Positions 28,064 to 37,108 of a DNA stretch of 64,000 nt are shown in pieces; positions within the stretch are counted from its first letter, which is position 1, and each line of letters begins with the position of its first letter. The stretch is taken from NCBI GenBank assembly GCA_028280415.1, contig JANQLV010000023.1:248001-312000 (forward strand), read 5' to 3'. A program made the position numbers and the translations under genes. The notes beneath the pieces are model-generated. The model did no database searches and was not told where the DNA came from. It saw only the letters and a program-made list of their open reading frames with translations. This DNA comes from Saprospiraceae bacterium (GTDB taxonomy: Bacteria; Bacteroidota; Bacteroidia; Chitinophagales; Saprospiraceae).

Positions 28064-28783
28064 ATGATCAGAGCAATTTTAGTTGACGACGAAAAACATC
28101 CTTTAACCACCTTAGCCTGGAAGATAGAAAAATTTTGTCCGGATGTTCAGATTGTAGGACAATTCACCGATTCCTCCTTGGCGCTCGATCATCTAAGAGA
28201 AAACCCTCCAGATCTTTTGTTTCTGGATATTGAGATGCCACGACTGGATGGCTTCGAGCTTTTAGAAGAACTGGGTGAACTTTCTTTTGAAGTGGTATTT
28301 ACTACTGCCTACGATGAATTTGGTATCCGTGCAGTAAAAGCAAATGCATTGGATTACCTTCTCAAACCAGTACAAAACCAGGAGTTAAAAGCAGCCATTG
28401 AAAAATATAAAAACAAGCATAGAGAAAAATCCGAAGTTTTATTTAATAGTACGACGAAACCTCAAAAACCCAGAATCGCTTTAGCCACCAAGGAAAGTAT
28501 AGAATATGTACTCCCCGAAAATATTATTCTTTGTTCTTCGGATAGTAATTACACCTTAATCTATTTGGCAGATGGCCGTAAAAAAATTATCTCGCGAACC
28601 TTAAAAGATGTAGAAGAATGGCTAGTTCCTTATGGTTTTTATCGAGCCCATCTTTCTCATTTAGTCAACTTACAACATATCAAAGAATACGTCCGGTCAG
28701 AAGGTGGTTATCTCTTATTGTCAAACGGACAAACACTACCGGTAGCAAGAAATCGAAAAGACGAATTACTCAGCAGGCTCTAA
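28064..28783 (+). CDS. LytTR-family response regulator
   Basis: This 239-residue regulator has a receiver domain (1-120) with acidic pocket Asp8/Asp9, phospho-acceptor Asp55 in LLFLDIEMP and Lys in DYLLKPVQ. A LytTR DNA-binding domain (about 145-239, with YRAHLSHLVNLQHIKEYVR) follows. It lies 12 bp after the sensor kinase and is its cognate partner. Such LytS/LytTR pairs usually control a few nearby or surface-related genes; the target here is unknown. It converges with the CotH-like gene with 8 bp between stops. Confidence 0.94.
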   Translation: MIRAILVDDEKHPLTTLAWKIEKFCPDVQIVGQFTDSSLALDHLRENPPDLLFLDIEMPRLDGFELLEELGELSFEVVFTTAYDEFGIRAVKANALDYLLKPVQNQELKAAIEKYKNKHREKSEVLFNSTTKPQKPRIALATKESIEYVLPENIILCSSDSNYTLIYLADGRKKIISRTLKDVEEWLVPYGFYRAHLSHLVNLQHIKEYVRSEGGYLLLSNGQTLPVARNRKDELLSRL

Positions 28784-28791
28784 TAAAGCCT

Positions 28792-29847
28792 TTACCTTAC
28801 CATCTTTTTTTTCAATTCATTGGGATGTTCTAATGAAGTAAAAAATTGTCTTAAAAAGTGCTTATTAGAAGCTATTGTCTTCGGTTTCATATAGGTGGCT
28901 TCATTGCAGAAATTCAAAACCTCTTCTTTTCTGGAGAGGAAAAACGCGCGTGTATTCTGATACAAGGCCGAGTCCATTTTATATCCGGGAAAAAAATAAC
29001 GCTGGCGTACACTTCTAATTGGAAGTGTCGGATTTGGTATCGCATATTTATTATTCACAAAGCCCGAATAATCGAAATCATAAGGTACCACTACTACTTG
29101 CGCCCGATTGGGTAATTTGACCATTTCTATATTATGCCGTTTGGGAATTGAATAATCTGTATTTGCAATCATATATTGAAAAAAGACCACTTTCGCAAAA
29201 GATTCCTGATCGGCAGCAGAAGGAATTAATACACCAGTCTCTATTACTTTGGCCTCGTTTCGTCGCGCATACTCTTCTTCATCCTCTATCAAAAAACCCG
29301 TTAATTGGTATTTTGTTTTTCCTTTAAATCGAATAGAAATATCCACCAGCTTGGTACGGATATAACTGGAATCTAATTGATGGTACAACTGATAAATAAA
29401 AAACTCTTTGTACAATTTTTCCTGATTATTTTGCATTCGATCAGCCGGTAAAACCAGTTTTAAATTATCCAATTTCAGAAAGCCCAACGTATCCAAATCC
29501 GATTTTTTAAAGTCTATTTTGAGTGGAGGCAGGTAGCAAACTTTCTTCCTTGTATTACCTCGAGCCCTTACTTTTCCAGACAAATTAAGTTGTACCTTCC
29601 CTTTTGAATCAAAGAGTCGAAAATCTGTCTCCTGATAGTTCTCTTTTAATTTATCCCGAATCAATTTTTTATAATTTGTCTCAATTTCTATTTTAGGTCG
29701 TCCTTCCATTTGATAGATAAAATCAAAAAGGCTTGTTTTATTTATTACATTCTCTTTTTCGATTAAAGTATCTCTGCACTGAGCATCTGCGTTAATAAAA
29801 TTTACCAGAAATAGAATTATAAAAATGTATTGAGTGATTATGTGCAT
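28792..29847 (-). CDS. Exported CotH-like (atypical kinase fold) protein
   Basis: This 351-residue protein has a signal peptide (1-23, ending ADAQ). Three segments resemble CotH-type atypical kinases: the RGNT entry motif (VRARGNTRKKVCYLPPLKI), a catalytic-loop-like IANTDYSIPKRHNIEMVK, and a metal-binding-like VPYDFDYSG. CotH proteins are secreted or surface protein kinases in spores and other bacteria. The match is short-motif only, so the kinase fold is a hypothesis and activity is unproven. Length and layout are typical of Bacteroidota proteins usually called hypothetical. It is divergent from nothing obvious and sits upstream of the cyclase-globin gene on the same strand order. Confidence 0.55.
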   Translation of the reverse strand: MHIITQYIFIILFLVNFINADAQCRDTLIEKENVINKTSLFDFIYQMEGRPKIEIETNYKKLIRDKLKENYQETDFRLFDSKGKVQLNLSGKVRARGNTRKKVCYLPPLKIDFKKSDLDTLGFLKLDNLKLVLPADRMQNNQEKLYKEFFIYQLYHQLDSSYIRTKLVDISIRFKGKTKYQLTGFLIEDEEEYARRNEAKVIETGVLIPSAADQESFAKVVFFQYMIANTDYSIPKRHNIEMVKLPNRAQVVVVPYDFDYSGFVNNKYAIPNPTLPIRSVRQRYFFPGYKMDSALYQNTRAFFLSRKEEVLNFCNEATYMKPKTIASNKHFLRQFFTSLEHPNELKKKMVR

Positions 29848-29885
29848 ATCTTTCTTTTTTGTTTTTTTAAAAAAATTAACCCTTC

Positions 29886-31205
29886 TTACTCCTCAGCTCC
29901 CTTCTTCATATTGTCAATAATAAAATCAAGCGCCTGATTCCAGGCATCAGCAATTTTTGGTTTGTAATGTTCTCCCAGTACTTCTGGGATGGTTTCCATC
30001 AAGGCTTCTTTGACAACCGGATAATAGTTTTTTTTCACTCCGTATCGTTGGTGATTACTGCCCAGTTTTTTAAGTCCCATAATTAAATGTTCCGGCCGGG
30101 AAAGAGCGTATACAATTCCTCCGAGCATATGAGTCAGTAAGCGGCCTTGATCTTGCATATTATTTTTAAAAAGGGCTTTAACAAAAGGCGCTTTGTCAAA
30201 TACTTTTTTATAAAAAATTTGGGCAAAGCTTTCTTCATCTTGCAGTAACAGATGTAGTGAATCCTGTAGTTCCAGTTGGAGATCCATTTCTTTAAAACCC
30301 AAAAATTCGTACAGGTCGAGTTTATGTTCTTTACCGGCCAAATAACAGCTATACTCCGTACCTATTTCTATATTCTGCTTACCCGCATTTTGATAGATTG
30401 ATTTTGACATCAATATTTGTGCGCCGCTCTCTTTTGTTTTTCCCTGAATGCGACTTGCCATATTTACCGGATCGCCGATTACAGAAAACTGGCGATGGGT
30501 CGGGTGCCCGAGGTAACCAACGTAGGCTAGTCCGAAGTTGAGGCCAATTCCTATTTCGAGTTTAATCTCGAAGTCTTTAAGTTCTATTTTATTTAAGCGC
30601 TCTAATGCGTACTGCATTCCCTTAGCTGCTCGCAAGGCATCGCGGCAATTCTTTTCTCGTGTTCCTCCAGCAGTTCCAAATACCCCGATGATCTCGTCTC
30701 CGACGTATTGATAAATAACTCCGTTATTCATGAGGATCGGATCACCCAGTGCTGTATAAAATCGATTGAGAAAAAAAGCAACATCAAAAGAGGCATTTAC
30801 GGAAGAGAGCTTGGTAAAATTTCGCATATCACAAAATAATATGGCAATGGGTCGTTCTTCTGCACGTCCTTCCGGTGCCAATTCTATTTGCAATTTATTG
30901 ACCTCCGCACTAGACCAGATAAGCCGTTGTATTTTTACATCTCCTTTTACATAGCATTGGCAAGCCAGGCGAATAGATGGATCCCATTTTCTACTCTGTG
31001 CCATAGCGTTTTCTGCAAACGTTTTGGGACTCAGGTTTTTTGCTCCTTCCAAGATGCGTACTCGACAAGTCGAACATTTTCCACTACCTCCGCACTCGTG
31101 TAAATGCGGAATTTTATTTTCAATCGATGCATCGAGGATGGAACCTTGTCCTATCTCACAACGGACATCTTCATTAATTCCTGCGTAGTGAATCCGAGCT
31201 TTCAT
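29886..31205 (-). CDS. Ferredoxin-class III cyclase-globin fusion protein
   Basis: This soluble 439-residue protein has three domains. (1) A plant-type [2Fe-2S] ferredoxin (1-95) has Cys38-x5-Cys44-x2-Cys47 and Cys82 in RLACQC. (2) A class III nucleotide cyclase (about 115-300) has metal ligands Asp126 (FCDMRNFT) and Asp170 (YVGDE) and transition-state residues Asn248 and Arg252. The purine-selecting positions are Gln166 and Ser241, not the Lys/Asp of the other cyclase here, so the substrate is uncertain. (3) A globin (about 312-435) has its proximal histidine at His385 in SNHQRYGV and FHb-like helices. The likely role is cyclic-nucleotide synthesis controlled by redox state and O2 or NO. No effector is adjacent. 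The domain calls are secure; the sensing logic is inferred. Confidence 0.9.
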   Translation of the reverse strand: MKARIHYAGINEDVRCEIGQGSILDASIENKIPHLHECGGSGKCSTCRVRILEGAKNLSPKTFAENAMAQSRKWDPSIRLACQCYVKGDVKIQRLIWSSAEVNKLQIELAPEGRAEERPIAILFCDMRNFTKLSSVNASFDVAFFLNRFYTALGDPILMNNGVIYQYVGDEIIGVFGTAGGTREKNCRDALRAAKGMQYALERLNKIELKDFEIKLEIGIGLNFGLAYVGYLGHPTHRQFSVIGDPVNMASRIQGKTKESGAQILMSKSIYQNAGKQNIEIGTEYSCYLAGKEHKLDLYEFLGFKEMDLQLELQDSLHLLLQDEESFAQIFYKKVFDKAPFVKALFKNNMQDQGRLLTHMLGGIVYALSRPEHLIMGLKKLGSNHQRYGVKKNYYPVVKEALMETIPEVLGEHYKPKIADAWNQALDFIIDNMKKGAEE

Positions 31206-31549
31206 GACTTAACTAGGTTTTAAAGTAATTCAATACTTCAAATATCTACTAAGCCTTATAATAAATAATCTGGAGATGAGTGATTAGAAATGATTTGTGT
31301 TTGGATGGCAGTTATTTTGAGTAGATCCATAAAATGCCCTGGCTACATCTAATTTTCAAGCATCTCCTATAATACCTAACGCTCCACTCAATAAAACAAC
31401 CAGCTACTCATTTACCCACCAATGGATGCACCATTCGAAATAATATTGTGCCGTAAAAATTATTGTTTCATCAAAAGTTTGATTTGATACGAAAAGATAG
31501 CCAAAGCACGCTATCCGTTCGATCAGCATCCTTTATTAATATTTTAATC
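31206..31549. other. Intergenic region upstream of a possible small ORF
   Basis: This is AT-rich sequence with the second-family short repeat (31386-31416) and no recognisable RNA gene. Promoter motifs for the T9SS gene were not clear. Confidence 0.45.
31386..31416 (+). repeat. Short dispersed repeat, second family, copy 2
   Basis: It matches 23738-23768 at 27 of 31 bases. The order ACTCAATAAA, CAACCAG, ACTCAT, TACC is preserved. The surroundings are non-coding in both cases. Confidence 0.5.
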
Positions 31550-31741
31550 ATGTCAACAAATTCAAGAGTCAAAGTCAAGCCGTTTAATCGACAGTCTGAT
31601 TATCCAATAGCCCGTCCTACTGCGGCTATTTTGAAACAGAAAAAAACTACTCCCGATTATTCTAGCATGTACAGGGCTATTCGTGAAATTGGATTTCCAA
31701 TCCATCTTTTCGATTTAAAACAATTTTATAACCTCTATTAG
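31550..31741 (+). CDS. Possible small basic protein
   Basis: This is a 63-residue open frame beginning MSTNSRVKVKPFNRQSDY, rich in Lys/Arg, with no signal peptide or known domain. The frame extends upstream to 31463, but those residues look random. It lies 55 bp before the T9SS adhesin-like gene. It may be a real small protein, but I cannot place it in a family, and chance is a serious alternative. Confidence 0.3.
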   Translation: MSTNSRVKVKPFNRQSDYPIARPTAAILKQKKTTPDYSSMYRAIREIGFPIHLFDLKQFYNLY

Positions 31742-31796
31742 TCACTTCCATCGTGTAGTACAAAAACTATGTTTTGACTTTTAAAAATTTAGTAAA

Positions 31797-34778
31797 ATGA
31801 AATATCTCCCTCATTCTTTAGCAATATTTATTATCCTTTTTTTTATTGTTTTAAATGATGCAAAAGCACAAGCTATCAATGATGCCTGTTCAGATGCTCT
31901 TCCTGTTTCTTGCGGTGTACTTATTGTAGGTACCAACGATGATGCAACTGATGATAATCCACCAGTTTGTGGTGGCCTTAATAATTATTATAACGGTGTC
32001 TGGTATGCCTTCACTGGAACCGGTGAACTTGTAAATTTTTCAACTTGTTCTTCTTCTACAACTTTCGATACCCAAATAGGAGTCTTCACAGGACTTTGCA
32101 ATGAACTGGTTTGTGTTAATGGAATTAACGACAGCCCTATTTGTCAGAGCAATGCTCAAATCACTATCTCTACAGAAGTAGGTGTTGTTTATTATATCTT
32201 AATCAGTGGTGCCTCCGCTAATAATACTGGCGTTTATGAATTAAGAGTGACTTGTCCACCAGATAACGAAGATCCTGATAATCCACAAAGTCTCAGTTGT
32301 AATAATAGCCCTAGTGGTTTTACCCTAGCCGCTAGCCCTCCTCCAATGGGTTTACTCGATTGTGGCTTAACGTATGGTACTGGTGGGGCAGTCTGGTACG
32401 AGCTGGAAGGCAATGGAAGTTGTGTGGAATTAAATACTTGCAGTGTTGAAACCAATTTTAACACACAGATTACTGTATTTAGAATAACGCCCAACGGGCC
32501 TGTCTGTGAAACGTCAAATGATGATGCGAATGATCCTAATTGCAACTATGGACATCCCGGTATTTCATCCGTAGAAATTGCGACCTTACCTGAGGTCACT
32601 TATTTAATCATGGTCCACGGGGTTGGAAGTGCAGAAGGCTTCTTTCGACTAAATATTAACTGTACTACTCCTCCACTGGAGGTCACTTGTCCGCCCGACT
32701 TAACCTTAGAATGTAATCAAGCAATTCCTCCCCCCGCAACTACTGTAGCAGAGTTTGAAACGCAGGGTGGTTCAATTTCAGGTGGAAGTTGTATTATGGC
32801 TGATTCTATTTATACCATCACGCCTGACAGTTTTATAGAATCCGAACCTTGTACTTTTAGTATTTTTACCAGAATTTATACCATCACTAATACATTTACA
32901 GAACAAGAGACGCAGTGTACACAGCTTATTTTAATTCCGCCAGAAATTGAGCTTGTTGTTTCTTGCATGCCCGATGAAACGGTTAGTTGTGAAGAAGATA
33001 TTTCTGTTTCTGAAATGGATTTTGAAGTTGATCTTTTTTGTCCTTATACTGTAGAAATTACTGGTCCTGTTATAGACAACGGTAAGCCCGGATGTCCGGG
33101 TACAACCTATACCTATACCTATACTGCGATCCCGGAATTTTGCGGCGTCCCCCAATCCTGTAACCGGACATTTACCATTGTCAATGATGAATTTCCTACT
33201 ATTACTTGCCCCGCGGACATAACGGTAAACTGCGAAGACGAAGTCAACCTTGACCCTAATGATGCGATCGTCACTACAGCTTGTGATGCAGGTTATACTG
33301 TTTATATTCGAAATCCGGGGTATTGGGGAGTCCCCGGCTGTAGTGGTACAATGTACAAATATGAATATGTAGTCGTTGATGCTTGTGGGCGGAGAGCCTC
33401 TTGTACTCAACTTGTAACTATTGAAAATGATCCTGCAAGTATTGATGTCCCTACGGGCGCTACCGTAGCGTGTTTAGAGGATATTGACATATCGGTAGAA
33501 GACGCTACGGTCAATAATAGCTGTGCGGATTATAACCTGTACTTGACCAGTCCCGAAATAAATGGGCCGGCAGGTTGTCCGGGTACAACCTATACCTATA
33601 CTTATCGCTTAATCGATGCTTGTGGAAATACCGTTGAGGAACCGGTTGTGTATACTTTGGCAAATAATCCGCCACCGAGCATTGAAGCACCAGCTGATCT
33701 TACTTTTAGTTGCTTAGCAGGTATCAATCCAAACCCTAACCAGGCCATCATATCAACAGCTTGTTCTTCCGGTTTCAATGTAAGCGTGGATGGTCCGCAA
33801 ATTATTGGGGCACTGGATTGTCCGGATACGCGATATATCTATACTTACACGGTAACTGATGCCTGCGGGCGTTCTGCTTCGGATACTCAAACGTTTACGG
33901 TACAAAACGATGGCCCGATTTTCATAAATTGTCCAAACGATAACTGGCTACAACTCAACTGTGAAGACTACGGCGGAGAAGATGGCACGATTGCCGTCGT
34001 AGAAGCATGGATTGCTTCAGTCAGCGCAAAAAGTTCCTGCGGTGGGATATTGAACGTTACTAATGATTTTAACCCAAATAATTTTGGTACTTGTATCAAT
34101 AATGGTTTTACAACGGTCACCTTCTTTGCAACCGATGCTTGCGGTAGAACAACTACCTGCCAGGGCATTGTCGTCGTGACGGATACCGAAGGGCCTGTAT
34201 TTTTGGAAGCAGCTCAGGATCACTGGGAGATTTGTAATTATAATTCTCCACAGAATTTTCAGGATTGGGTGGATAATCATGGCGGAGCAGTCGCTTTCGA
34301 TGAATGCGCGGGCGATAATATTTCATGGTCTACCATTCCAGCGAATCCTAGTTTTAGTTGTGATGGTGCCAGTAATTTAACAGAGCTGTCTGTGACCTTT
34401 GTTGCGACGGATAATTGTGGAAATTTTGAAACGACTTCAGCTACATTTTATGCTTTTGTTAATCAAGGGCACATTGCAGATCCATCAAATGAGCACATCC
34501 CACAGATGGATAAAAGTCTTACCGTTTTAGAACAAAATTACCCCAACCCATTTTCAGTATCAACGATTATCCGTTTTTATTTACCAGAAGCGGATCTTGC
34601 TTCTTTAAAAATTTATGACTTTCAAGGCAAGCTTCTAAAAAACATTAGTCAACAATACGAAAAAGGATTTCATGAATTGAGCCTGACCAAAGAAGAATTA
34701 GGCTCCACAGGAATTCTTTATTATCAATTATCTACATCAAATTTGACGACCAGTCGTTCCATGCTAGTTATGGAATAG
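31797..34778 (+). CDS. Large secreted repeat protein with HYR-like domains and T9SS sorting domain
   Basis: This 993-residue protein has a signal peptide (1-25). Two beta-sandwich domains (about 27-150 and 165-295, each with VWYAF or VWYEL and FDTQI- or FNTQI-type motifs) come first. About seven cysteine-containing Ig/HYR-like repeats (about 300-880) follow, with recurring CPxD, C-PGTTYTYTY and DACGR motifs. A type-A T9SS domain (about 905-993, YPNPFSVSTIIRF) ends it. The regularly paired cysteines suggest disulfide-stabilised repeats outside the cell. It is probably an adhesin or surface layer component. At DNA level a 26-base segment is repeated exactly at 33093 and 33576. Confidence 0.88.
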   Translation: MKYLPHSLAIFIILFFIVLNDAKAQAINDACSDALPVSCGVLIVGTNDDATDDNPPVCGGLNNYYNGVWYAFTGTGELVNFSTCSSSTTFDTQIGVFTGLCNELVCVNGINDSPICQSNAQITISTEVGVVYYILISGASANNTGVYELRVTCPPDNEDPDNPQSLSCNNSPSGFTLAASPPPMGLLDCGLTYGTGGAVWYELEGNGSCVELNTCSVETNFNTQITVFRITPNGPVCETSNDDANDPNCNYGHPGISSVEIATLPEVTYLIMVHGVGSAEGFFRLNINCTTPPLEVTCPPDLTLECNQAIPPPATTVAEFETQGGSISGGSCIMADSIYTITPDSFIESEPCTFSIFTRIYTITNTFTEQETQCTQLILIPPEIELVVSCMPDETVSCEEDISVSEMDFEVDLFCPYTVEITGPVIDNGKPGCPGTTYTYTYTAIPEFCGVPQSCNRTFTIVNDEFPTITCPADITVNCEDEVNLDPNDAIVTTACDAGYTVYIRNPGYWGVPGCSGTMYKYEYVVVDACGRRASCTQLVTIENDPASIDVPTGATVACLEDIDISVEDATVNNSCADYNLYLTSPEINGPAGCPGTTYTYTYRLIDACGNTVEEPVVYTLANNPPPSIEAPADLTFSCLAGINPNPNQAIISTACSSGFNVSVDGPQIIGALDCPDTRYIYTYTVTDACGRSASDTQTFTVQNDGPIFINCPNDNWLQLNCEDYGGEDGTIAVVEAWIASVSAKSSCGGILNVTNDFNPNNFGTCINNGFTTVTFFATDACGRTTTCQGIVVVTDTEGPVFLEAAQDHWEICNYNSPQNFQDWVDNHGGAVAFDECAGDNISWSTIPANPSFSCDGASNLTELSVTFVATDNCGNFETTSATFYAFVNQGHIADPSNEHIPQMDKSLTVLEQNYPNPFSVSTIIRFYLPEADLASLKIYDFQGKLLKNISQQYEKGFHELSLTKEELGSTGILYYQLSTSNLTTSRSMLVME

Positions 34779-34802
34779 AGGGGGAGTCTTTTGCATAGAA
34801 GA

Positions 34803-34836
34803 GGAGGTTATCGCTCAGGCGGTAGCCTCCGTTTTT
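34803..34836 (+). terminator. Terminator after the T9SS repeat protein gene
   Basis: GGAGGTTATCGC (34803-34814) pairs with GCGGTAGCCTCC (34819-34830), using two G-U pairs in the RNA, around a TCAG loop. GTTTTT follows. It lies 24 bases past the stop codon. Confidence 0.82.
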
Positions 34837-34923
34837 ATAAAAAGTTAGTTTATAATCAGAAAAGAATTGGCGCGCCAATTTTATTTTTTTGGTCTACTGC
34901 TAAGTACTTTTATTGGGATATTT

Positions 34924-34931
34924 TAACTTTG
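34924..34931 (+). promoter_or_regulatory. Possible -7 promoter element for uvrB
   Basis: TAACTTTG matches TAnnTTTG 107 bases before the uvrB ATG. A well-placed -33 element was not found. Confidence 0.35.
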
Positions 34932-35037
34932 TAGAATATTCAAAACCAATCAGCAGGATCAATTGTTTATCATTTCCGTGGAGTAGATCGTCCATTCTAA
35001 GACTATCCGTATCTACTCCAACCATAACGTTCTGATT

Positions 35038-37062
35038 ATGAGTTTTAACCTTGTTTCTCCTTTCGAACCTACGGGTGATCAGCCACAGGCTATACAACAA
35101 CTGGTAGACGGCATCAACACCGGAGAAAAATCACACTGCTTATTGGGAGTTACCGGTTCTGGTAAAACCTTTACTATGGCTAATGTCATCAAAGAGTTGA
35201 ATCGACCTACTTTGATTCTTACCCATAATAAAACCTTGACGGCTCAATTATATGGAGAGTTTTGCGAATTTTTCCCCAATAATGCTGTCGAGTATTTTGT
35301 TTCTTACTATGATTACTATCAGCCAGAAGCTTATATTTCGGTGACCGATACTTATATTGAAAAGGACCTTTCAATCAATGAAGAAGTCAATAAGCTCCGA
35401 CTACGAACAGCTTCATCTCTATTGTCCGGAAGGCGAGACCTCATCGTAGTCGCTTCTGTTTCCTGTATTTATGGTATGGGAAACCCGGAAGACTATAAGC
35501 TTGGAATTATAAGAATTCATATTGGGCAAACCATTTCCAGAAACGCTTTTTTATACAGTCTGGTAGAAAGCCTTTACTCCAGAACGGAGATCACTTTTGA
35601 TAAAGCAACGTTTAGAGTAAAAGGTGATACCGTCGATATTAATCTTCCTTATGTAGACTATGGTTACCGGGTGATTTTCTTTGGTGATGAAATCGAAGAG
35701 ATCGAGCGAATCGATGTAGAGAGCGGCAAACGAATTGAATCCTTTGATCATGCTGCTATCTTTCCGGCCAATCTCTATTTAGCTCCAAGAGAAAGAATCC
35801 ATGGTATTATCAGGGATATTCAGGACGAGGCTTATAAGCAGGAAAAATACTTTGAATCCGAAGGAAAACCCCAGGAAGCCAAAAGGATCAAAGAGCGGGT
35901 AGCTTTCGATATTGAAATGCTGAAAGAACTCGGATATTGTAATGGCGTCGAGAACTATTCCAGGTTTTTTGATGGACGCCAACCCGGAACACGCCCCTTC
36001 TGTTTACTGGATTATTTCCCGGATGATTATCTAATGATCATCGACGAGAGCCATGTTACTATTCCGCAAATCCGGGGAATGTGGGGCGGTGACCGGGCTC
36101 GTAAACTGAACCTGGTAAATTTTGGTTTCAGGCTGCCTTCGGCAATGGATAATCGGCCTCTAAATTTTGGAGAATTTGAATCGCTGGTCAATCAAATTAT
36201 CTACGTTAGTGCGACCCCGGCGGATTATGAATTGGAGCAAACCGGTGGATTAATTGTAGAGCAGGTTATCCGGCCAACCGGGCTGCTCGATCCACCTATT
36301 GAAGTTCGCCCCAGCCTCAATCAGATTGATGATTTGCTGGAAGAAGTGGATCAGCGAATCAAAGTCGGAGAAAGGGTCCTGGTTACTACACTGACCAAAC
36401 GAATGGCTGAGGAGCTCGCAAAATATATGGCAAAACTGGAAGTAAAATGCCGGTACATTCACTCGGAGGTAGACACTATGGAACGGGTAGAGATACTGCG
36501 CGATTTGCGCCTTGGGGGTTTTGATGTCCTGATTGGAGTTAACCTGCTCCGGGAGGGTCTGGATTTACCGGAGGTTTCTTTGGTAGCAATTATTGACGCG
36601 GATAAAGAAGGCTTCCTGCGAAATGCCCGTTCTTTAACCCAGACTGCCGGTCGAGCCGCCCGTAATTCAAATGGCTTGGTTATTTTTTATGCGGACAAGA
36701 TTACCCAATCCATGCAAATGACCATTGACGAAACCAATCGTCGCCGATCCATTCAGATTGCTTATAATGAAGAACATGGCATTATACCCAGAACAGTATC
36801 AAAAACCAGGGAAGAAATACTCAGTGCAAAGTCTATACTGGATATCCGCGGTGGGGCTTCCAAAGCCTATATTGAGCCAGAAGAGCCGAGCATTGCCGCT
36901 GATCCTGTAATTAGTTATATGTCAAGGGATAAATTGGAAAGACTTGTGGAAGAGACTGAACAAAAAATGAAAAAAGCGGCCAAAGATCTCGATTTTATTA
37001 CGGCCGCTCAATACAGGGATGAATTGTTTGCCCTGAGGAAAAAACTGAAAGACGCTTTTTAA
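35038..37062 (+). CDS. uvrB: Excinuclease ABC subunit UvrB
   Basis: This 674-residue damage-verifying helicase of nucleotide excision repair loads from UvrA onto lesion DNA and recruits UvrC. Visible features are the start FEPTGDQPQAI, Walker A GVTGSGKTFT (about 39-48) and the damage-wedging beta-hairpin region (YYDYYQPEAY). Also present are the DESHVTIPQ motif, GINLLREGLD-type helicase motif VI region and a C-terminal UVR domain (about 630-670). Length is normal. uvrA and uvrC are not in the window. Confidence 0.97.
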   Translation: MSFNLVSPFEPTGDQPQAIQQLVDGINTGEKSHCLLGVTGSGKTFTMANVIKELNRPTLILTHNKTLTAQLYGEFCEFFPNNAVEYFVSYYDYYQPEAYISVTDTYIEKDLSINEEVNKLRLRTASSLLSGRRDLIVVASVSCIYGMGNPEDYKLGIIRIHIGQTISRNAFLYSLVESLYSRTEITFDKATFRVKGDTVDINLPYVDYGYRVIFFGDEIEEIERIDVESGKRIESFDHAAIFPANLYLAPRERIHGIIRDIQDEAYKQEKYFESEGKPQEAKRIKERVAFDIEMLKELGYCNGVENYSRFFDGRQPGTRPFCLLDYFPDDYLMIIDESHVTIPQIRGMWGGDRARKLNLVNFGFRLPSAMDNRPLNFGEFESLVNQIIYVSATPADYELEQTGGLIVEQVIRPTGLLDPPIEVRPSLNQIDDLLEEVDQRIKVGERVLVTTLTKRMAEELAKYMAKLEVKCRYIHSEVDTMERVEILRDLRLGGFDVLIGVNLLREGLDLPEVSLVAIIDADKEGFLRNARSLTQTAGRAARNSNGLVIFYADKITQSMQMTIDETNRRRSIQIAYNEEHGIIPRTVSKTREEILSAKSILDIRGGASKAYIEPEEPSIAADPVISYMSRDKLERLVEETEQKMKKAAKDLDFITAAQYRDELFALRKKLKDAF

Positions 37063-37108
37063 AACATCTCACTTTTTCAAATTTTATTTCTTTACTCAAT
37101 TTTATAAA

